56,371 nucleotides of DNA, taken from contig NZ_JAFMHJ010000021.1 in assembly GCF_017854565.1 (NCBI RefSeq), forward strand, positions 1-56,371. The letters are read 5' to 3'. Made by a program: the position numbers and the translations under genes. Below are positions 45,282 to 56,371 of this stretch, one piece after another. The first letter of the stretch is position 1. Each line of letters begins with the position of its first letter. The notes under the pieces are model-generated. The model ran no database searches and was not told where the DNA came from. It saw only the letters and a program-made list of their open reading frames with translations. Source of the DNA: Yoonia sp. Its GTDB lineage: Bacteria > Pseudomonadota > Alphaproteobacteria > Rhodobacterales > Rhodobacteraceae.

Positions 45282-46382
45282 ATGTCCCGTCTTGCCCTGT
45301 CAACGTTGACCCTGTCGCATTTCCGGTCTCACAAACGCGCGGTTCTTGACCTTGATCCGCGTCCGATGGCCATATTCGGCCCCAACGGCGCAGGAAAAAC
45401 GAACCTGCTCGAGGCTGTGTCGCTTCTGTCACCCGGTCGCGGGTTGCGGCGTGCCGCAGCAGATGACCTGACCCGCAGGCCCGAGGCACTGGGATGGAAG
45501 ATCACCGCCGTTCTGCAATCTTTGCACCAAACCCACGAGCTGGAAACCTGGGCCGACGCCGGCAGCCCGCGCCAGTTGCGCATTGATGGCAAGGCCGCAC
45601 CGCAAGTGGCGCTTGGCCGGATCGCCCGGATCTTGTGGCTGGTTCCCGCGATGGACCGTCTTTGGATCGAAGGGGCCGAGGGGCGCCGCCGCTTTCTTGA
45701 CCGCGCCACGCTCAGCTTTGAGCCATCCCATGCTGATGCCGTACTCACCTACGAAAAGGCCATGCGCGAACGCAATCGCCTACTCAAGGACATGGTGCGT
45801 GACCCGCATTGGTATACCGCGCTCGAGGCGCAGATGGCTGATGCTGGCGCGCAGATCCATGCAAACAGAACCCACGCCATCGCCGAACTTACCGCCGCGC
45901 AAGACGCCGCAACGACGGCGTTTCCGACAGCGATCCTTGCCCTGACAGCGTCAGAGCCCATGCCCGACGATCTGCGCGCTGCCCTTGCGACCAACCGCGC
46001 GCGCGATATGTCTGCGGGGCGCACGTTGATCGGACCCCATCGGGCCGATCTGGACGCCATTTTCGCCGACAAAGGCGTCGCTGCCAAAGACTGTTCCACG
46101 GGCGAGCAAAAGGCGCTGTTGATCAGCCTGATCCTGGCAAATGCGCGCGCGCTCGCGCGTGATTTCGGCGCCCCGCCGATCTTGCTGCTGGACGAGGTCG
46201 CAGCCCACCTTGACGCCACCCGCCGCGCCGCGCTCTATGATGAAATCTGCAGCCTTGGCGCGCAGGCTTTCATGACCGGAACCGGACCAGAGCTTTTTGG
46301 TGAACTTGGCGACCGCGCCCAATTTGCCGAAGTCACCGACGTCGCAGGCGCGTCCACAGTAACGCGAAAGGAAAAACCATGA
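45282..46382 (+). CDS. recF: Recombination mediator RecF
   Basis: SMC-like ATPase of 366 residues for gap repair. Walker A FGPNGAGKTN at about 32-41, signature STGEQKALLISLILA and Walker B LLLDEVAAHLD near the C-terminus. Its stop overlaps the ATG of the VOC gene (4 bases). Confidence 0.96.
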   Translation: MSRLALSTLTLSHFRSHKRAVLDLDPRPMAIFGPNGAGKTNLLEAVSLLSPGRGLRRAAADDLTRRPEALGWKITAVLQSLHQTHELETWADAGSPRQLRIDGKAAPQVALGRIARILWLVPAMDRLWIEGAEGRRRFLDRATLSFEPSHADAVLTYEKAMRERNRLLKDMVRDPHWYTALEAQMADAGAQIHANRTHAIAELTAAQDAATTAFPTAILALTASEPMPDDLRAALATNRARDMSAGRTLIGPHRADLDAIFADKGVAAKDCSTGEQKALLISLILANARALARDFGAPPILLLDEVAAHLDATRRAALYDEICSLGAQAFMTGTGPELFGELGDRAQFAEVTDVAGASTVTRKEKP

Positions 46383-46810
46383 CCCCACAACGTGTGACCC
46401 TGATTACCCTTGGCGTCGCTGATCTGGACCGGGCCAAGGCATTTTATGCAGCACTTGGCTGGGTGCCGACCTGTGAAATGAACGGCGAGGTCGTGTTTTA
46501 TCAAGTAAACGGCATGGCACTTGGGTTGTTCGGGCGCGCTGCGCTGGCCAAGGACCAAGGGCGCCCGGATGCAGCCCTAGGCACGGGGTCAATGACGCTG
46601 GCGCAGAATTTCAGCACCGAAGCGGATGTTGATCAGGCCTATACCAGCGCGACGGCTGCGGGGGCGACGCCACTCAAGATGCCGGAAAGGGTGTTTTGGG
46701 GTGGTTATTCGGGATATTATGCGGACCCCGATGGTCATGTCTGGGAACTGGCGTATAACCCGTTCTGGCCCCTGAACGATGATGGCAGCCTGACCCTTCC
46801 GACGGATTGA
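46379..46810 (+). CDS. VOC-family (glyoxalase-like) protein
   Basis: A 143-residue protein of two beta-alpha-beta-beta-beta modules: VTLITLGVADLDRAKAFYAALGW at the start (split) and GYYADPDGHVWELAYNP near the end, typical of the glyoxalase/bleomycin-resistance superfamily. Substrate unknown. Coupled to recF by a 4-base overlap, probably by chance of packing. Confidence 0.85.
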   Translation: MTPQRVTLITLGVADLDRAKAFYAALGWVPTCEMNGEVVFYQVNGMALGLFGRAALAKDQGRPDAALGTGSMTLAQNFSTEADVDQAYTSATAAGATPLKMPERVFWGGYSGYYADPDGHVWELAYNPFWPLNDDGSLTLPTD

Positions 46811-46816
46811 CCAATT

Positions 46817-47437
46817 ATGACAATCACCCCCTACGACCTGCTGCTGTATGCTGGCGCATTGATCATCTTGTTCATGACGCCCGGCCCGGTTTGGGTGGCA
46901 CTATTGGCGCGGTCGCTTTCGGGCGGGTTTCAGGCGGCATGGCCGCTGGCCATGGGCGTCGTGATCGGCGATGTGCTTTGGCCGCTGGTTGCGGTGCTGG
47001 GGGTCACATGGCTGGTGTCGGAATTTTCGGGGTTCATGGATGCGCTGCAGTGGGTCGCGGTTGTCGTCTTTGTCGTCATGGGTGCCCTGTTGATCCGCAA
47101 CGCGGGTCAGGCACTTGGGACCAACAGTAGGTTGACCCGACCGGGTATTTGGGCGGGCTTTGTTGCAGGGGTGGCGGTCATTCTTGGCAACCCCAAAGCC
47201 ATCCTGTTCTACATGGGCGTGCTACCGGGTTTCTTTGATCTGACCAAGGTGACGGGTCTTGATATCGCTGCGATCTGCTTTCTTAGTTTTCTGATCCCGC
47301 TGCTGGGCAACCTTATATTGGCCGCATCGGTCGACCGGGTCCGCAGTGTTCTGAAGACACCGGGCGCTGTCCGGCGGATGAATGTGACCGCCGGTTGGTT
47401 GCTGATTGGGGTCGGTGTTGTGATCGGGTTCACCTAG
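46817..47437 (+). CDS. LysE/RhtB-family exporter
   Basis: A 206-residue inner-membrane protein with about six spans and the family start LYAGALIILFMTPGPVWVALLARSLSGGFQ in pieces. LysE proteins expel amino acids or homoserine lactones; which one is unclear. Six bases after the VOC gene. Confidence 0.88.
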   Translation: MTITPYDLLLYAGALIILFMTPGPVWVALLARSLSGGFQAAWPLAMGVVIGDVLWPLVAVLGVTWLVSEFSGFMDALQWVAVVVFVVMGALLIRNAGQALGTNSRLTRPGIWAGFVAGVAVILGNPKAILFYMGVLPGFFDLTKVTGLDIAAICFLSFLIPLLGNLILAASVDRVRSVLKTPGAVRRMNVTAGWLLIGVGVVIGFT

Positions 47438-47452
47438 GCATTTGCGGCCCGG

Positions 47453-47480
47453 CGCGGAGGGTTAAAACCCACCCTACGCG
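47453..47480. repeat. Palindromic element between the LysE gene and gyrB
   Basis: CGCGGAGGGT and ACCCTACGCG pair over ten positions with one mismatch around the loop TAAAACCC. No T run follows. It resembles the GGGTGGGTTTTAACCC-type dispersed palindromes of Rhodobacteraceae, and may also act as a bidirectional transcription end. Confidence 0.5.
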
Positions 47481-47556
47481 AATGTATCGTCAAACCACAA
47501 AATATTGTGCCATTCGCGTGACAAACCGGCCTGAAAAGCATATATTTTGCGAGTAG

Positions 47557-49992
<2,436 letters not shown>

Positions 49993-50145
49993 TCGCGTGG
50001 AGGAAAGAGTGGAAGCGGGCCCTTTGTTTTAATTTTCAATGGCAAACCGAAGGCGCCCGAAATCTGAAGCCGCATTGGCTTTGCGATACTATATTTTCGG
50101 ACGACTATTTTTGTGCATCAGGTTGGAACGGTGTCTGCGAAGCAC

Positions 50146-51453
50146 CTAGGACCCGCTGCCATCCTCATAAACCTCAAGCTCGCGGCGCATGACATCATCC
50201 AACGTCCCGCGCCGTTCGATCAGGCGCGGCGTGCCGTCTGCCTGGATCAGGACGGATGCGGGCAGGTTCATCGAGTTGTATTCGCTTTTGAGTGAGTGCG
50301 AATAGGCGCCGACACCCGCCATGACCATGATATCGCCAACCTTGATTTCATGCATCACGCGCGGGCACAGTGTGCCGTTTGCATCCACAGTGAACAGGTC
50401 TCCGGATTCGCACAGATACCCGGCGATGACATAGTCGCGCATGGTGTCGCGGTCTTTGCCGTCAGGTGTGACAAAGCGGATCGGGTGATAGCTGCCATAA
50501 AGTGCGGGGCGAATGTTATGGTTCAGACCGGTGTTCACGATCACAAAGTTATACTGCACCGACCCGTCAGCCGCGGTCGTTGTCTTGACGGCCTGCGCCT
50601 CGGCCAGCAGCACGCCCGCGCCGGCAACCAGAAAGCGGCCGGGTTCCAATTGCAGTTCAATGTCGCGCCCCATCTCGGCTGAAAACTCCTCCATGGACTG
50701 TGTCAGCGCGGCACCCCATTCGCGCAGTGGCATCGGCATGTCATTGGTTTTATTGTAAACTACGGGCAAACCACCACCCAGATTGATCGTGTCGATCCCG
50801 TCAAAGCCGCGTGCAAAATCCAGCGTCTTATCCTTGATCCGCAGCCAATGCCCCAGATCAGTGCCCGACCCGATGTGCGAATGAATAGCGGTGATCTTGA
50901 TGCCATATTGTGCTGCGGCGGCCTTTGCCGCGTCCAACTGATCAAAATAGATCCCATGCTTGCTGCTTGGCCCGCCTGTATTGGTCTGTGTGTTGGCACC
51001 GTGACCTTCACCGGGGTTGATTCGGATCGAACAGCGGGTCCCTTTGGCCTGACCCAGCAGGTGAATCTGATCAATCGACGTGCAATTGACCAGCACATCG
51101 CGCACAACAAGGTCCTGATAAACGCTCAGCGCGGCACCTTCGCCGGTATAGTAAATTTCATGCGGTTGGAACCCGGCCAGCAGTGCGCGGTGCACCTCGT
51201 TGATCGACGACGCATCAATCCACATACCTTCGTCGTGGATGATCTTCAGCACGGCCTGGAGCGACAGCGCCTTGCACGCATAGCGAATGTGCAGGTGGGC
51301 ATAGGGCACTGCGGCTTTGATTTCGCGGCAGTTTTCACGGATGGTATTTTCATCAAATACGTAAAGCGGGCTGTGATATTTCGCCACAAGCCCACGGATC
51401 AGGTCTTCGTTTTGATAGATCGCGCTGTCTTCGACCGAGTTTACATTAGACAT
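50146..51453 (-). CDS. lysA: Diaminopimelate decarboxylase-like enzyme
   Basis: PLP-dependent fold-III decarboxylase of 435 residues. PLP lysine K61 in RYACKALS, HSHIGSG and NLGGGLPV phosphate and substrate loops, and CESGDLF, the specificity motif of diaminopimelate rather than ornithine decarboxylases. It would form lysine from meso-diaminopimelate. The sequence is somewhat divergent (GAYSHSLKSEYNSM where LysA normally has GAYG), and it stands apart from other lysine genes, so a related substrate is possible. Confidence 0.75.
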   Translation of the reverse strand: MSNVNSVEDSAIYQNEDLIRGLVAKYHSPLYVFDENTIRENCREIKAAVPYAHLHIRYACKALSLQAVLKIIHDEGMWIDASSINEVHRALLAGFQPHEIYYTGEGAALSVYQDLVVRDVLVNCTSIDQIHLLGQAKGTRCSIRINPGEGHGANTQTNTGGPSSKHGIYFDQLDAAKAAAAQYGIKITAIHSHIGSGTDLGHWLRIKDKTLDFARGFDGIDTINLGGGLPVVYNKTNDMPMPLREWGAALTQSMEEFSAEMGRDIELQLEPGRFLVAGAGVLLAEAQAVKTTTAADGSVQYNFVIVNTGLNHNIRPALYGSYHPIRFVTPDGKDRDTMRDYVIAGYLCESGDLFTVDANGTLCPRVMHEIKVGDIMVMAGVGAYSHSLKSEYNSMNLPASVLIQADGTPRLIERRGTLDDVMRRELEVYEDGSGS

Positions 51454-51528
51454 AGGGTGGTCCCGTTGCTGGCGGTGTCATAAATATTGCCGCTACGTCT
51501 AGGGTGCAAGCGACGCCACGACAAGGCC

Positions 51529-52563
51529 CTAGCGTGGCATCCATCGCAACACGAAAGGCGCGGCGCCAATCACCAAAGTGATCCGGATCACATGCATGAC
51601 CGACACATAAGCCACGTCTTGACCCAGCGCGAGCGTCAGCAAAGACATCTCCGTCAGGCCGCCGGGCGAATAGGCCAGAAACGCCTGGCTCAGCGGTACA
51701 CCACTGCCCTGCGCGATGATTTCGGCAAAGCAGACCGCGACAGCCAACATGCCCAGCGTCGCAAGTGTCGCCAGCGACAGGTCACGCCGGATTTCAGCCA
51801 CGGTTGCTCCGGCAAAACGGGTCCCGATGATTGTCCCGATGCTGATCTGCGCGGCAATCACAAACAACGTCGGTGGCGGCACCGTGACCCAGCCGGTCAC
51901 ATGGGCGATCCCGCTTAGGATCATCGGGCCAAAGACCGGGGCGGCTGGCAGTCGGGCAGCCTTGCCAATCCATGCGCCCAATGCGGCACAGATCCCCAAG
52001 ATCAGGTAGTCCGTCAGCCCCAGCGCGCCCAAATCGGTCCAATGCGCACTTGCACCCCGGCCCGTGGACACCCCTAGGAACAAGCCAAAGAACAACGCGA
52101 CAAAGCTGATAACGATCAAGATACGCGCGGCGTGGGCCAGCGCGATGCGCCTCTCGTCCCCGCCCGCCTCGGCCCCCAGGATCAGCATATCGTTCAACCC
52201 GCCAGGCATTGCCGCATAAAATGCAGTGACCCGATCATACCCGCCAACCCGGCGATACACGGCATATGACGCCGCCGCGGCACAGACCAGAAACAGCGGC
52301 AAAACCAAAAGCGTGGCAATCCAGGACCCCAACAGGCCAAACACCTGCGCCGACACAGCGGACCCCAGCAAAACGCCAATCACCGGCATCACAATCGGTC
52401 GCAATTTCATCGGCGCCTGCACCGGCGCGTGCAGCATCGCGGCAATCGTGTTGCCAATCATCGGCCCAAGCATCCACGGTAACGGCAACCCCACCCTATA
52501 GGCAGCAATCCCGCAAATCACCCCAATCGCCAAGGCAAACCCCTGCGATTGCCAGCCGTTCAC
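51529..52563 (-). CDS. AbrB-family membrane protein
   Basis: A 344-residue integral membrane protein with about nine to ten spans in two repeats: PLPWMLGPMIGNTIAAML in the first and GPMILSGIAHVTGWV in the second, the pattern of the AbrB/ammonia-monooxygenase-like transporter family. Substrate unknown. Starts with GTG directly after the trhO stop, so it is co-transcribed with it. Confidence 0.85.
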   Translation of the reverse strand: MNGWQSQGFALAIGVICGIAAYRVGLPLPWMLGPMIGNTIAAMLHAPVQAPMKLRPIVMPVIGVLLGSAVSAQVFGLLGSWIATLLVLPLFLVCAAAASYAVYRRVGGYDRVTAFYAAMPGGLNDMLILGAEAGGDERRIALAHAARILIVISFVALFFGLFLGVSTGRGASAHWTDLGALGLTDYLILGICAALGAWIGKAARLPAAPVFGPMILSGIAHVTGWVTVPPPTLFVIAAQISIGTIIGTRFAGATVAEIRRDLSLATLATLGMLAVAVCFAEIIAQGSGVPLSQAFLAYSPGGLTEMSLLTLALGQDVAYVSVMHVIRITLVIGAAPFVLRWMPR

Positions 52564-53469
52564 CTAAAGCCTGCCAATATGATGCGTACCCCGTTTACGG
52601 GCCAGCGCGATCTGCTTTTGGCGCTCGCGGAACCGGCCCTTGTCGTCGTCGGTCGTCTCGTCGGCACATTGGTGACACGCGACGCCTTCCTCATAGGATG
52701 CATGCGCACGGTCTTCGGGGCGCAGCGGGCGGCGGCAGGCATGGCACAAAATATGCGGCCCCTCGGCCAACCCATGCCCCACGCTGACGCGCGCATCGAA
52801 GACGAAACAATCGCCGTCCCATTTGCTGGTCTCTTGCGGCACTTCCTCAAGGTATTTCAGGATGCCACCCTTAAGGTGATACACATCCTCGACCCCTTGC
52901 CCCATCAGGTAGTTCGTTGATTTCTCGCACCTGATCCCCCCGGTGCAGAACATCGCAATCCGCTTGTTATGGAACCGGTGCTTGTTGGCTTCCCACCATG
53001 CAGGAAATTCACCAAAGCTTTTGGTCTGCGGATCAATCGCCCCGTCAAAAGTACCAATGGCAACTTCGTAATCATTGCGCGTGTCGATCACGGCCACATC
53101 CGGCCCCCTGATCAGATCGTTCCAATCTGCGGCATCGACATAATGCCCCGTGCGCGCGACCGGGTCCACATCGGGCTGGCCCATCGTCACGATTTCGCGC
53201 TTAAGACGGACCTTCATGCGGTGGAACGGTGGCGTGGCGGCGGTGCTTTGTTTCCACTCCAAATCCGTGCAGCCGGGCAAGGCCCGGATATGCGCGATCA
53301 CGGCATCAATCCCACCGCGATCCCCGGCAATCGTGCCGTTGATCCCTTCGCGCGCCAACAGCAACGTCCCGCTTATTCCCCGCACCTTGCACAGCGTCAG
53401 CAGCGGCCCCTGCAATGCGGCAGGGTCATCGAACCGGGTAAAGTGATAAAGAGCTGCAACAGTAAACAT
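52564..53469 (-). CDS. trhO: tRNA uridine 5-oxyacetic acid hydroxylase TrhO
   Basis: Rhodanese-domain protein of about 301 residues that makes 5-hydroxyuridine at tRNA position 34 independently of prephenate. EGINGTIAG near 41-49, the rhodanese loop FCTGGIRCEKSTNYL with C175 and C181, VYHLKGGILKYLEEV, and a C-terminal zinc-like cluster (CHACRRPL, CHQCADE). ATG 53469 is preferred over 53496. Confidence 0.92.
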   Translation of the reverse strand: MFTVAALYHFTRFDDPAALQGPLLTLCKVRGISGTLLLAREGINGTIAGDRGGIDAVIAHIRALPGCTDLEWKQSTAATPPFHRMKVRLKREIVTMGQPDVDPVARTGHYVDAADWNDLIRGPDVAVIDTRNDYEVAIGTFDGAIDPQTKSFGEFPAWWEANKHRFHNKRIAMFCTGGIRCEKSTNYLMGQGVEDVYHLKGGILKYLEEVPQETSKWDGDCFVFDARVSVGHGLAEGPHILCHACRRPLRPEDRAHASYEEGVACHQCADETTDDDKGRFRERQKQIALARKRGTHHIGRL

Positions 53470-53511
53470 GCGCCCGAAATAAGCCTCTCTGACCAAAGGA
53501 GCAAGGGCCTG

Positions 53512-54750
53512 TCAGACGCTTCCGGCCGCAATCGCCAAACCATCCGCAACGGCGGTAAATGCCTCGCCACGTTCAAGCGCGGCATCCGGGAACATCGCGA
53601 CCATCGCATCCTCGACCACATGCATCAGGCTGGACCCACCCACAAAAACAATCTTTCCGATCCGCTCGGGGGTGACATGCGCCATTTTCAGGGTCTCTGC
53701 TGCACACGCACTGATCTGTGCGGCGTGGTCGGCCAATGCGTCAGCCAACGCGGGTTTGGTGAAACGCGGCCAAAGCGCCTTGTCGATCACCCGCAAATCA
53801 ATGCCCGCATCCTGCACGCCGGGTCTGTTGATCTGGATCTTCCCGGCCTCGACCGCAAAGGCAATGTCATGCCCCAATCCCATGTCAAGCACGGTCTTCA
53901 GGCGGCCAAACAATTGCGGATCAACACCCTTCTTGGCAAAATCCGCAACCATCCTGCGGTTTTCAGGCGTGTAGACGAAAGCAATCTTTTGCCAGGTCGC
54001 CAGATCATTAAAGACCGCATTGGGTGCCAGATGCGTGCCGGGGCCCATTGCATTACGCACCTCGGCGCCCCGCCCCAGCAGGGGCATGACATGGGCAAGA
54101 CTAATCGCGCGGTCAAAGTCGGTGCCGCCGACGCGCACGCCATGGCTGGCAATCACCGCCGTCGCCTCGCCATCACGCTCAAACACGGAAAAATCTGATG
54201 TACCACCGCCGATATCCACGATCAGCCCCAGCGTGCCTTTAGCCAACGGCCCACTGGCCAGCGCTGCGGCTTCTGGCTCGTACATAAATGTCACGTCCTT
54301 GAAGCCCGCCATCACATAGGCTTCGCGCAGGTCCACTTCGGCCTGCGCATTGCGCACGGCGTCAGCGGAATGGAACTGCACCGGGCGCCCCGAAAGCGCA
54401 TGATCATAGGCCACGCCTGTCGCCGCTTCTGCCCGTTCGCGGATCATCCGCAAAAACCGGGCCACCACCTCTAGCAGTGTCATCCGCTCATACGCTATCT
54501 GGCGCCGTTCGCGCATCAATGGCGTGCCCAGAACCGATTTCAGCGCCCGCATGAACCGCCCTTCGCGCCCGTCGATCAGCGCGGCGTTGGCTATGGACCC
54601 ATAGGTCGTCTGCTTGCGGTCATAGTCCAGGAAAACCGAGGTCGGCAGCGTCGTGCGCCCCGGCTCCACTTCGATCAAGAATGGGCGGCCCGCGACCATC
54701 ACCCCAGCGGCTGTGTTCGATGTGCCGAAATCAATGCCAAGCGTGTTCAT
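53512..54750 (-). CDS. Hsp70-like protein (YegD type)
   Basis: A 412-residue actin-fold ATPase: phosphate-1 LGIDFGTSNTAAGV, phosphate-2 LIVDIGGGTSDFSVF, adenosine motif IVFVGGSSLMH. It lacks the substrate-binding lid of DnaK, as YegD does. Cytoplasmic; partner unknown. ATG 54750 is used; the frame from 54783 adds an unlikely tail. Confidence 0.9.
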   Translation of the reverse strand: MNTLGIDFGTSNTAAGVMVAGRPFLIEVEPGRTTLPTSVFLDYDRKQTTYGSIANAALIDGREGRFMRALKSVLGTPLMRERRQIAYERMTLLEVVARFLRMIRERAEAATGVAYDHALSGRPVQFHSADAVRNAQAEVDLREAYVMAGFKDVTFMYEPEAAALASGPLAKGTLGLIVDIGGGTSDFSVFERDGEATAVIASHGVRVGGTDFDRAISLAHVMPLLGRGAEVRNAMGPGTHLAPNAVFNDLATWQKIAFVYTPENRRMVADFAKKGVDPQLFGRLKTVLDMGLGHDIAFAVEAGKIQINRPGVQDAGIDLRVIDKALWPRFTKPALADALADHAAQISACAAETLKMAHVTPERIGKIVFVGGSSLMHVVEDAMVAMFPDAALERGEAFTAVADGLAIAAGSV

Positions 54751-54877
54751 AATGGGATGCGTCCAAAGGGGAAAGGCGGGCATCTAGGCGATAATGCGCA
54801 ACGCAGCAACCCCAACAAACACCGGTGCAGCCCAGCGCAATTCTTGCTAACCTGTCCAAAACCAATGGGAGACAGCC

Positions 54878-55471
54878 ATGACCCACGCCCTTCTTGTCAT
54901 CGACATGCAAATCGATTTCTGCCCCGGCGGCGCGCTTGCCGTAGCGGGTGGCGACGACATCGTGCCGGGGATCAACGCCGCGATGCAATACTTTGACGCG
55001 GTGATCCTGACGCAGGACTGGCACCCGGCGGGGCACTCGTCCTTTGCGTCCAGCCATGATGCGGCACCGATGAGCATGATGGACATGCCCTATGGCCCGC
55101 AGGTCCTTTGGCCCGATCACTGCATTCAGGGGTCTATTGGGGCGCAATTCCACCCTGATCTGGCCACCGACCGGGCCGATCTGATCATCCGCAAAGGGTA
55201 TAACCCGGCCATCGACAGCTACTCTGCGTTCTTTGAAAATGACCGCGGAACGCCCACCGGGCTTGACGGCTATCTGCGAACCCGCGGTATCGACCGGCTC
55301 ACGCTTGTAGGGTTGGCGACGGATTATTGCGTCAACTACTCTGCTGTGGACGCCGCGAAACTGGGGTTCCGCGTGACTGTCGATGTCGCACTGTGCCGCG
55401 CGATTGATTTTGATGGCTCACTACGGGCGGCGACCGACGGCATGGCCGCCGCTGGCGTGCAGATCGCCTAG
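54878..55471 (+). CDS. pncA: Nicotinamidase
   Basis: A 197-residue isochorismatase-fold amidase that turns nicotinamide into nicotinate for NAD recycling. Catalytic triad D9, K106 and C151 (LVGLATDYCVNYSA); metal ligands D47, H49 and probably H81 in the DWHPAGH and WPDHCIQG motifs. The C-terminus overlaps the convergent permease remnant by 4 bases. Confidence 0.93.
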   Translation: MTHALLVIDMQIDFCPGGALAVAGGDDIVPGINAAMQYFDAVILTQDWHPAGHSSFASSHDAAPMSMMDMPYGPQVLWPDHCIQGSIGAQFHPDLATDRADLIIRKGYNPAIDSYSAFFENDRGTPTGLDGYLRTRGIDRLTLVGLATDYCVNYSAVDAAKLGFRVTVDVALCRAIDFDGSLRAATDGMAAAGVQIA

Positions 55472-56145
55472 CGCTCGCGCCCGGCAAACCACACCGACGA
55501 TGCGCCAGCTGCCATGATCACGCCCAGTCCCAGCAGGCTGATCCCATCGGGCCATTGGCCAAAGATAACCCAGCCAAACACCATCGCCGCCAACAGCTGG
55601 CTATAAATCAGCGGTGCAACCACGCCTGCCGGTGTGGTGCGATTGACCAGTACCAGTAACATATTTCCCGCCGCCGACCCCAGCGCCGATATCGTGATCA
55701 GGCCTGCGATGGGCGCGGTAACGGTGGGCAGCGGGCCAATGGCAAACGGCGCCAGCAATACCGCTCCGATCACCAGTTGCGACAGCAATAAAAAGCGCGG
55801 CCGGTACGCCCCTGCCAACCACCGCGTTGCGACCAGATATGACCCGTGGAAACACCCCGCCAAAATCGCAAAGCCCATGCCAATGGACATGCCATAACCA
55901 AGCCGAACGACCAATACCACGCCAACAAAGCTGACCAGCAGCAACACCGTGCGCGGCACCGAAATACGTTCCTTCAGCAGCAGCGCCGATAGAAAATACG
56001 ACACTACCGGCCCAATAAAGAACCCGCCAAATACATTTGCCATCGGTTCGGTCTTTAATGCGGTCAGGATACACACAATCCCACCGACAATCAGCGTCGC
56101 GCGCACCCCCTGTGTCAGGGAAGTTGTCCGCTGCTCTATTTTTGT
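55468..56145 (-). pseudogene. EamA/DMT-family permease lacking its N-terminus
   Basis: Remaining 212 codons (from GTG 56106) of a drug/metabolite transporter of the EamA type, whose members normally have about 290-300 residues and ten spans. The visible part covers about seven spans with SYFLSALLLKERIS and the second EamA repeat up to MVFGWVIFGQWPD. In frame, homologous-looking codons (EQRTTSLTQGVRATLIV) continue to about 56136, then an in-frame stop appears at 56146-56148, close to the IS3-type gene. Insertion of that element most likely removed the start. A functional shortened permease is improbable. Confidence 0.75.
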
Positions 56146-56178
56146 CTAATTTTCAGGAGGGCGGGATAGGACGATGAT

Positions 56179-56371
56179 TTGGGATATTCACTGGAACGAA
56201 AATCGGCAGTGCTGAAGCGGATGTTACCGCCGAACAACATGGCCATTCGGCAGTTGTCGCAAGAGGAAGGGATTTCCGAGGCGACACTGCACAAGTGGCG
56301 GGCCGAGGCGCGTGGCAAGGGGCAGCTTTTGCCCGACGCTGATGCTGGCCCCGAGGGCTGGTCGTCACGCG
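56179..56371 (+). CDS. IS3-type transposase OrfA, 3-prime part beyond the window
   Basis: Partial frame, about 64 codons, open to the window end: ERKSAVLKRMLPPNNMAIRQ, then LSQEEGISEATLHKWRAEAR, the HTH of transposase orfA proteins of the IS3/IS150-like group. TTG at 56179 is the first usable start after an in-frame stop at 56167. The IS terminus should lie between about 56146 and 56178 but cannot be fixed from one end. Confidence 0.75.
   Translation, partial: MGYSLERKSAVLKRMLPPNNMAIRQLSQEEGISEATLHKWRAEARGKGQLLPDADAGPEGWSSR

Overview
The window looks like a chromosomal segment of a marine alphaproteobacterium of the Rhodobacterales (Roseobacter group). Three things point there: the order mutM, enoyl-CoA hydratase, rpsT, dnaA, dnaN, recF, gyrB; an alphaproteobacterial flagellar cluster with FlbT, FlaF, a DUF1217 protein and MotE; and ubiE-ubiB beside mutM. 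Both ends lie inside transposase genes (IS21-type istA on the left, an IS3-type orfA on the right), as expected of a draft contig broken at multicopy insertion sequences.

Region 1 (1-1256): a frameshifted IS21-type istA and its spacer. Region 2 (1257-12849): eleven tightly packed minus-strand genes, transcribed away from a divergent LysR regulator. They encode a polar amino-acid ABC transporter, a class III aminotransferase, a two-subunit CoA-transferase, an ArgE/DapE-like hydrolase, a thiolase, an M20 amidohydrolase and a racemase resembling the broad-specificity Bsr type. Together they read as import and degradation of an N-acylated, possibly beta- or omega-amino acid to acyl-CoA; the substrate is inferred, not seen.

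Region 3 (13146-37564): a flagellar supercluster in several divergent and convergent blocks. It holds the export gate (fliP, fliQ, fliR, flhA, flhB), ATPase parts (fliI, fliH), MS ring (fliF), a C-ring part (fliN), rod and L-ring parts (flgB, C, F, G, H, A, J, fliE), hook-assembly genes (flgD, fliK), motor parts (motA, motE, two FliL proteins), flagellin and its post-transcriptional regulators flbT and flaF, a lytic transglycosylase, and an unassigned 749-residue exported protein. I do not find motB, fliG, fliM, flgE, flgK, flgL or flgI here, so the set must be completed elsewhere. CtrA-like boxes sit in the divergent promoters fliF/fliL and flgB/fliI.

Region 4 (37561-49992): housekeeping genes ubiB, ubiE, mutM, enoyl-CoA hydratase, rpsT, dnaA, dnaN, recF, a VOC protein, a LysE exporter and gyrB. 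Region 5 (50146-56371): diaminopimelate decarboxylase-like gene, AbrB-type membrane protein, trhO, an Hsp70-like protein, a nicotinamidase, a DMT-family permease that has lost its N-terminus, and the start of an IS3-type transposase.

The most unusual signals are non-coding: a nested, bulged RNA-like structure in front of rpsT, a chain of hairpins between rpsT and dnaA, and a structured flagellin leader with a terminator-like hairpin next to the ribosome binding site. The uncharacterised Bsr-like racemase/CoA-transferase operon is the best candidate for an undescribed pathway.
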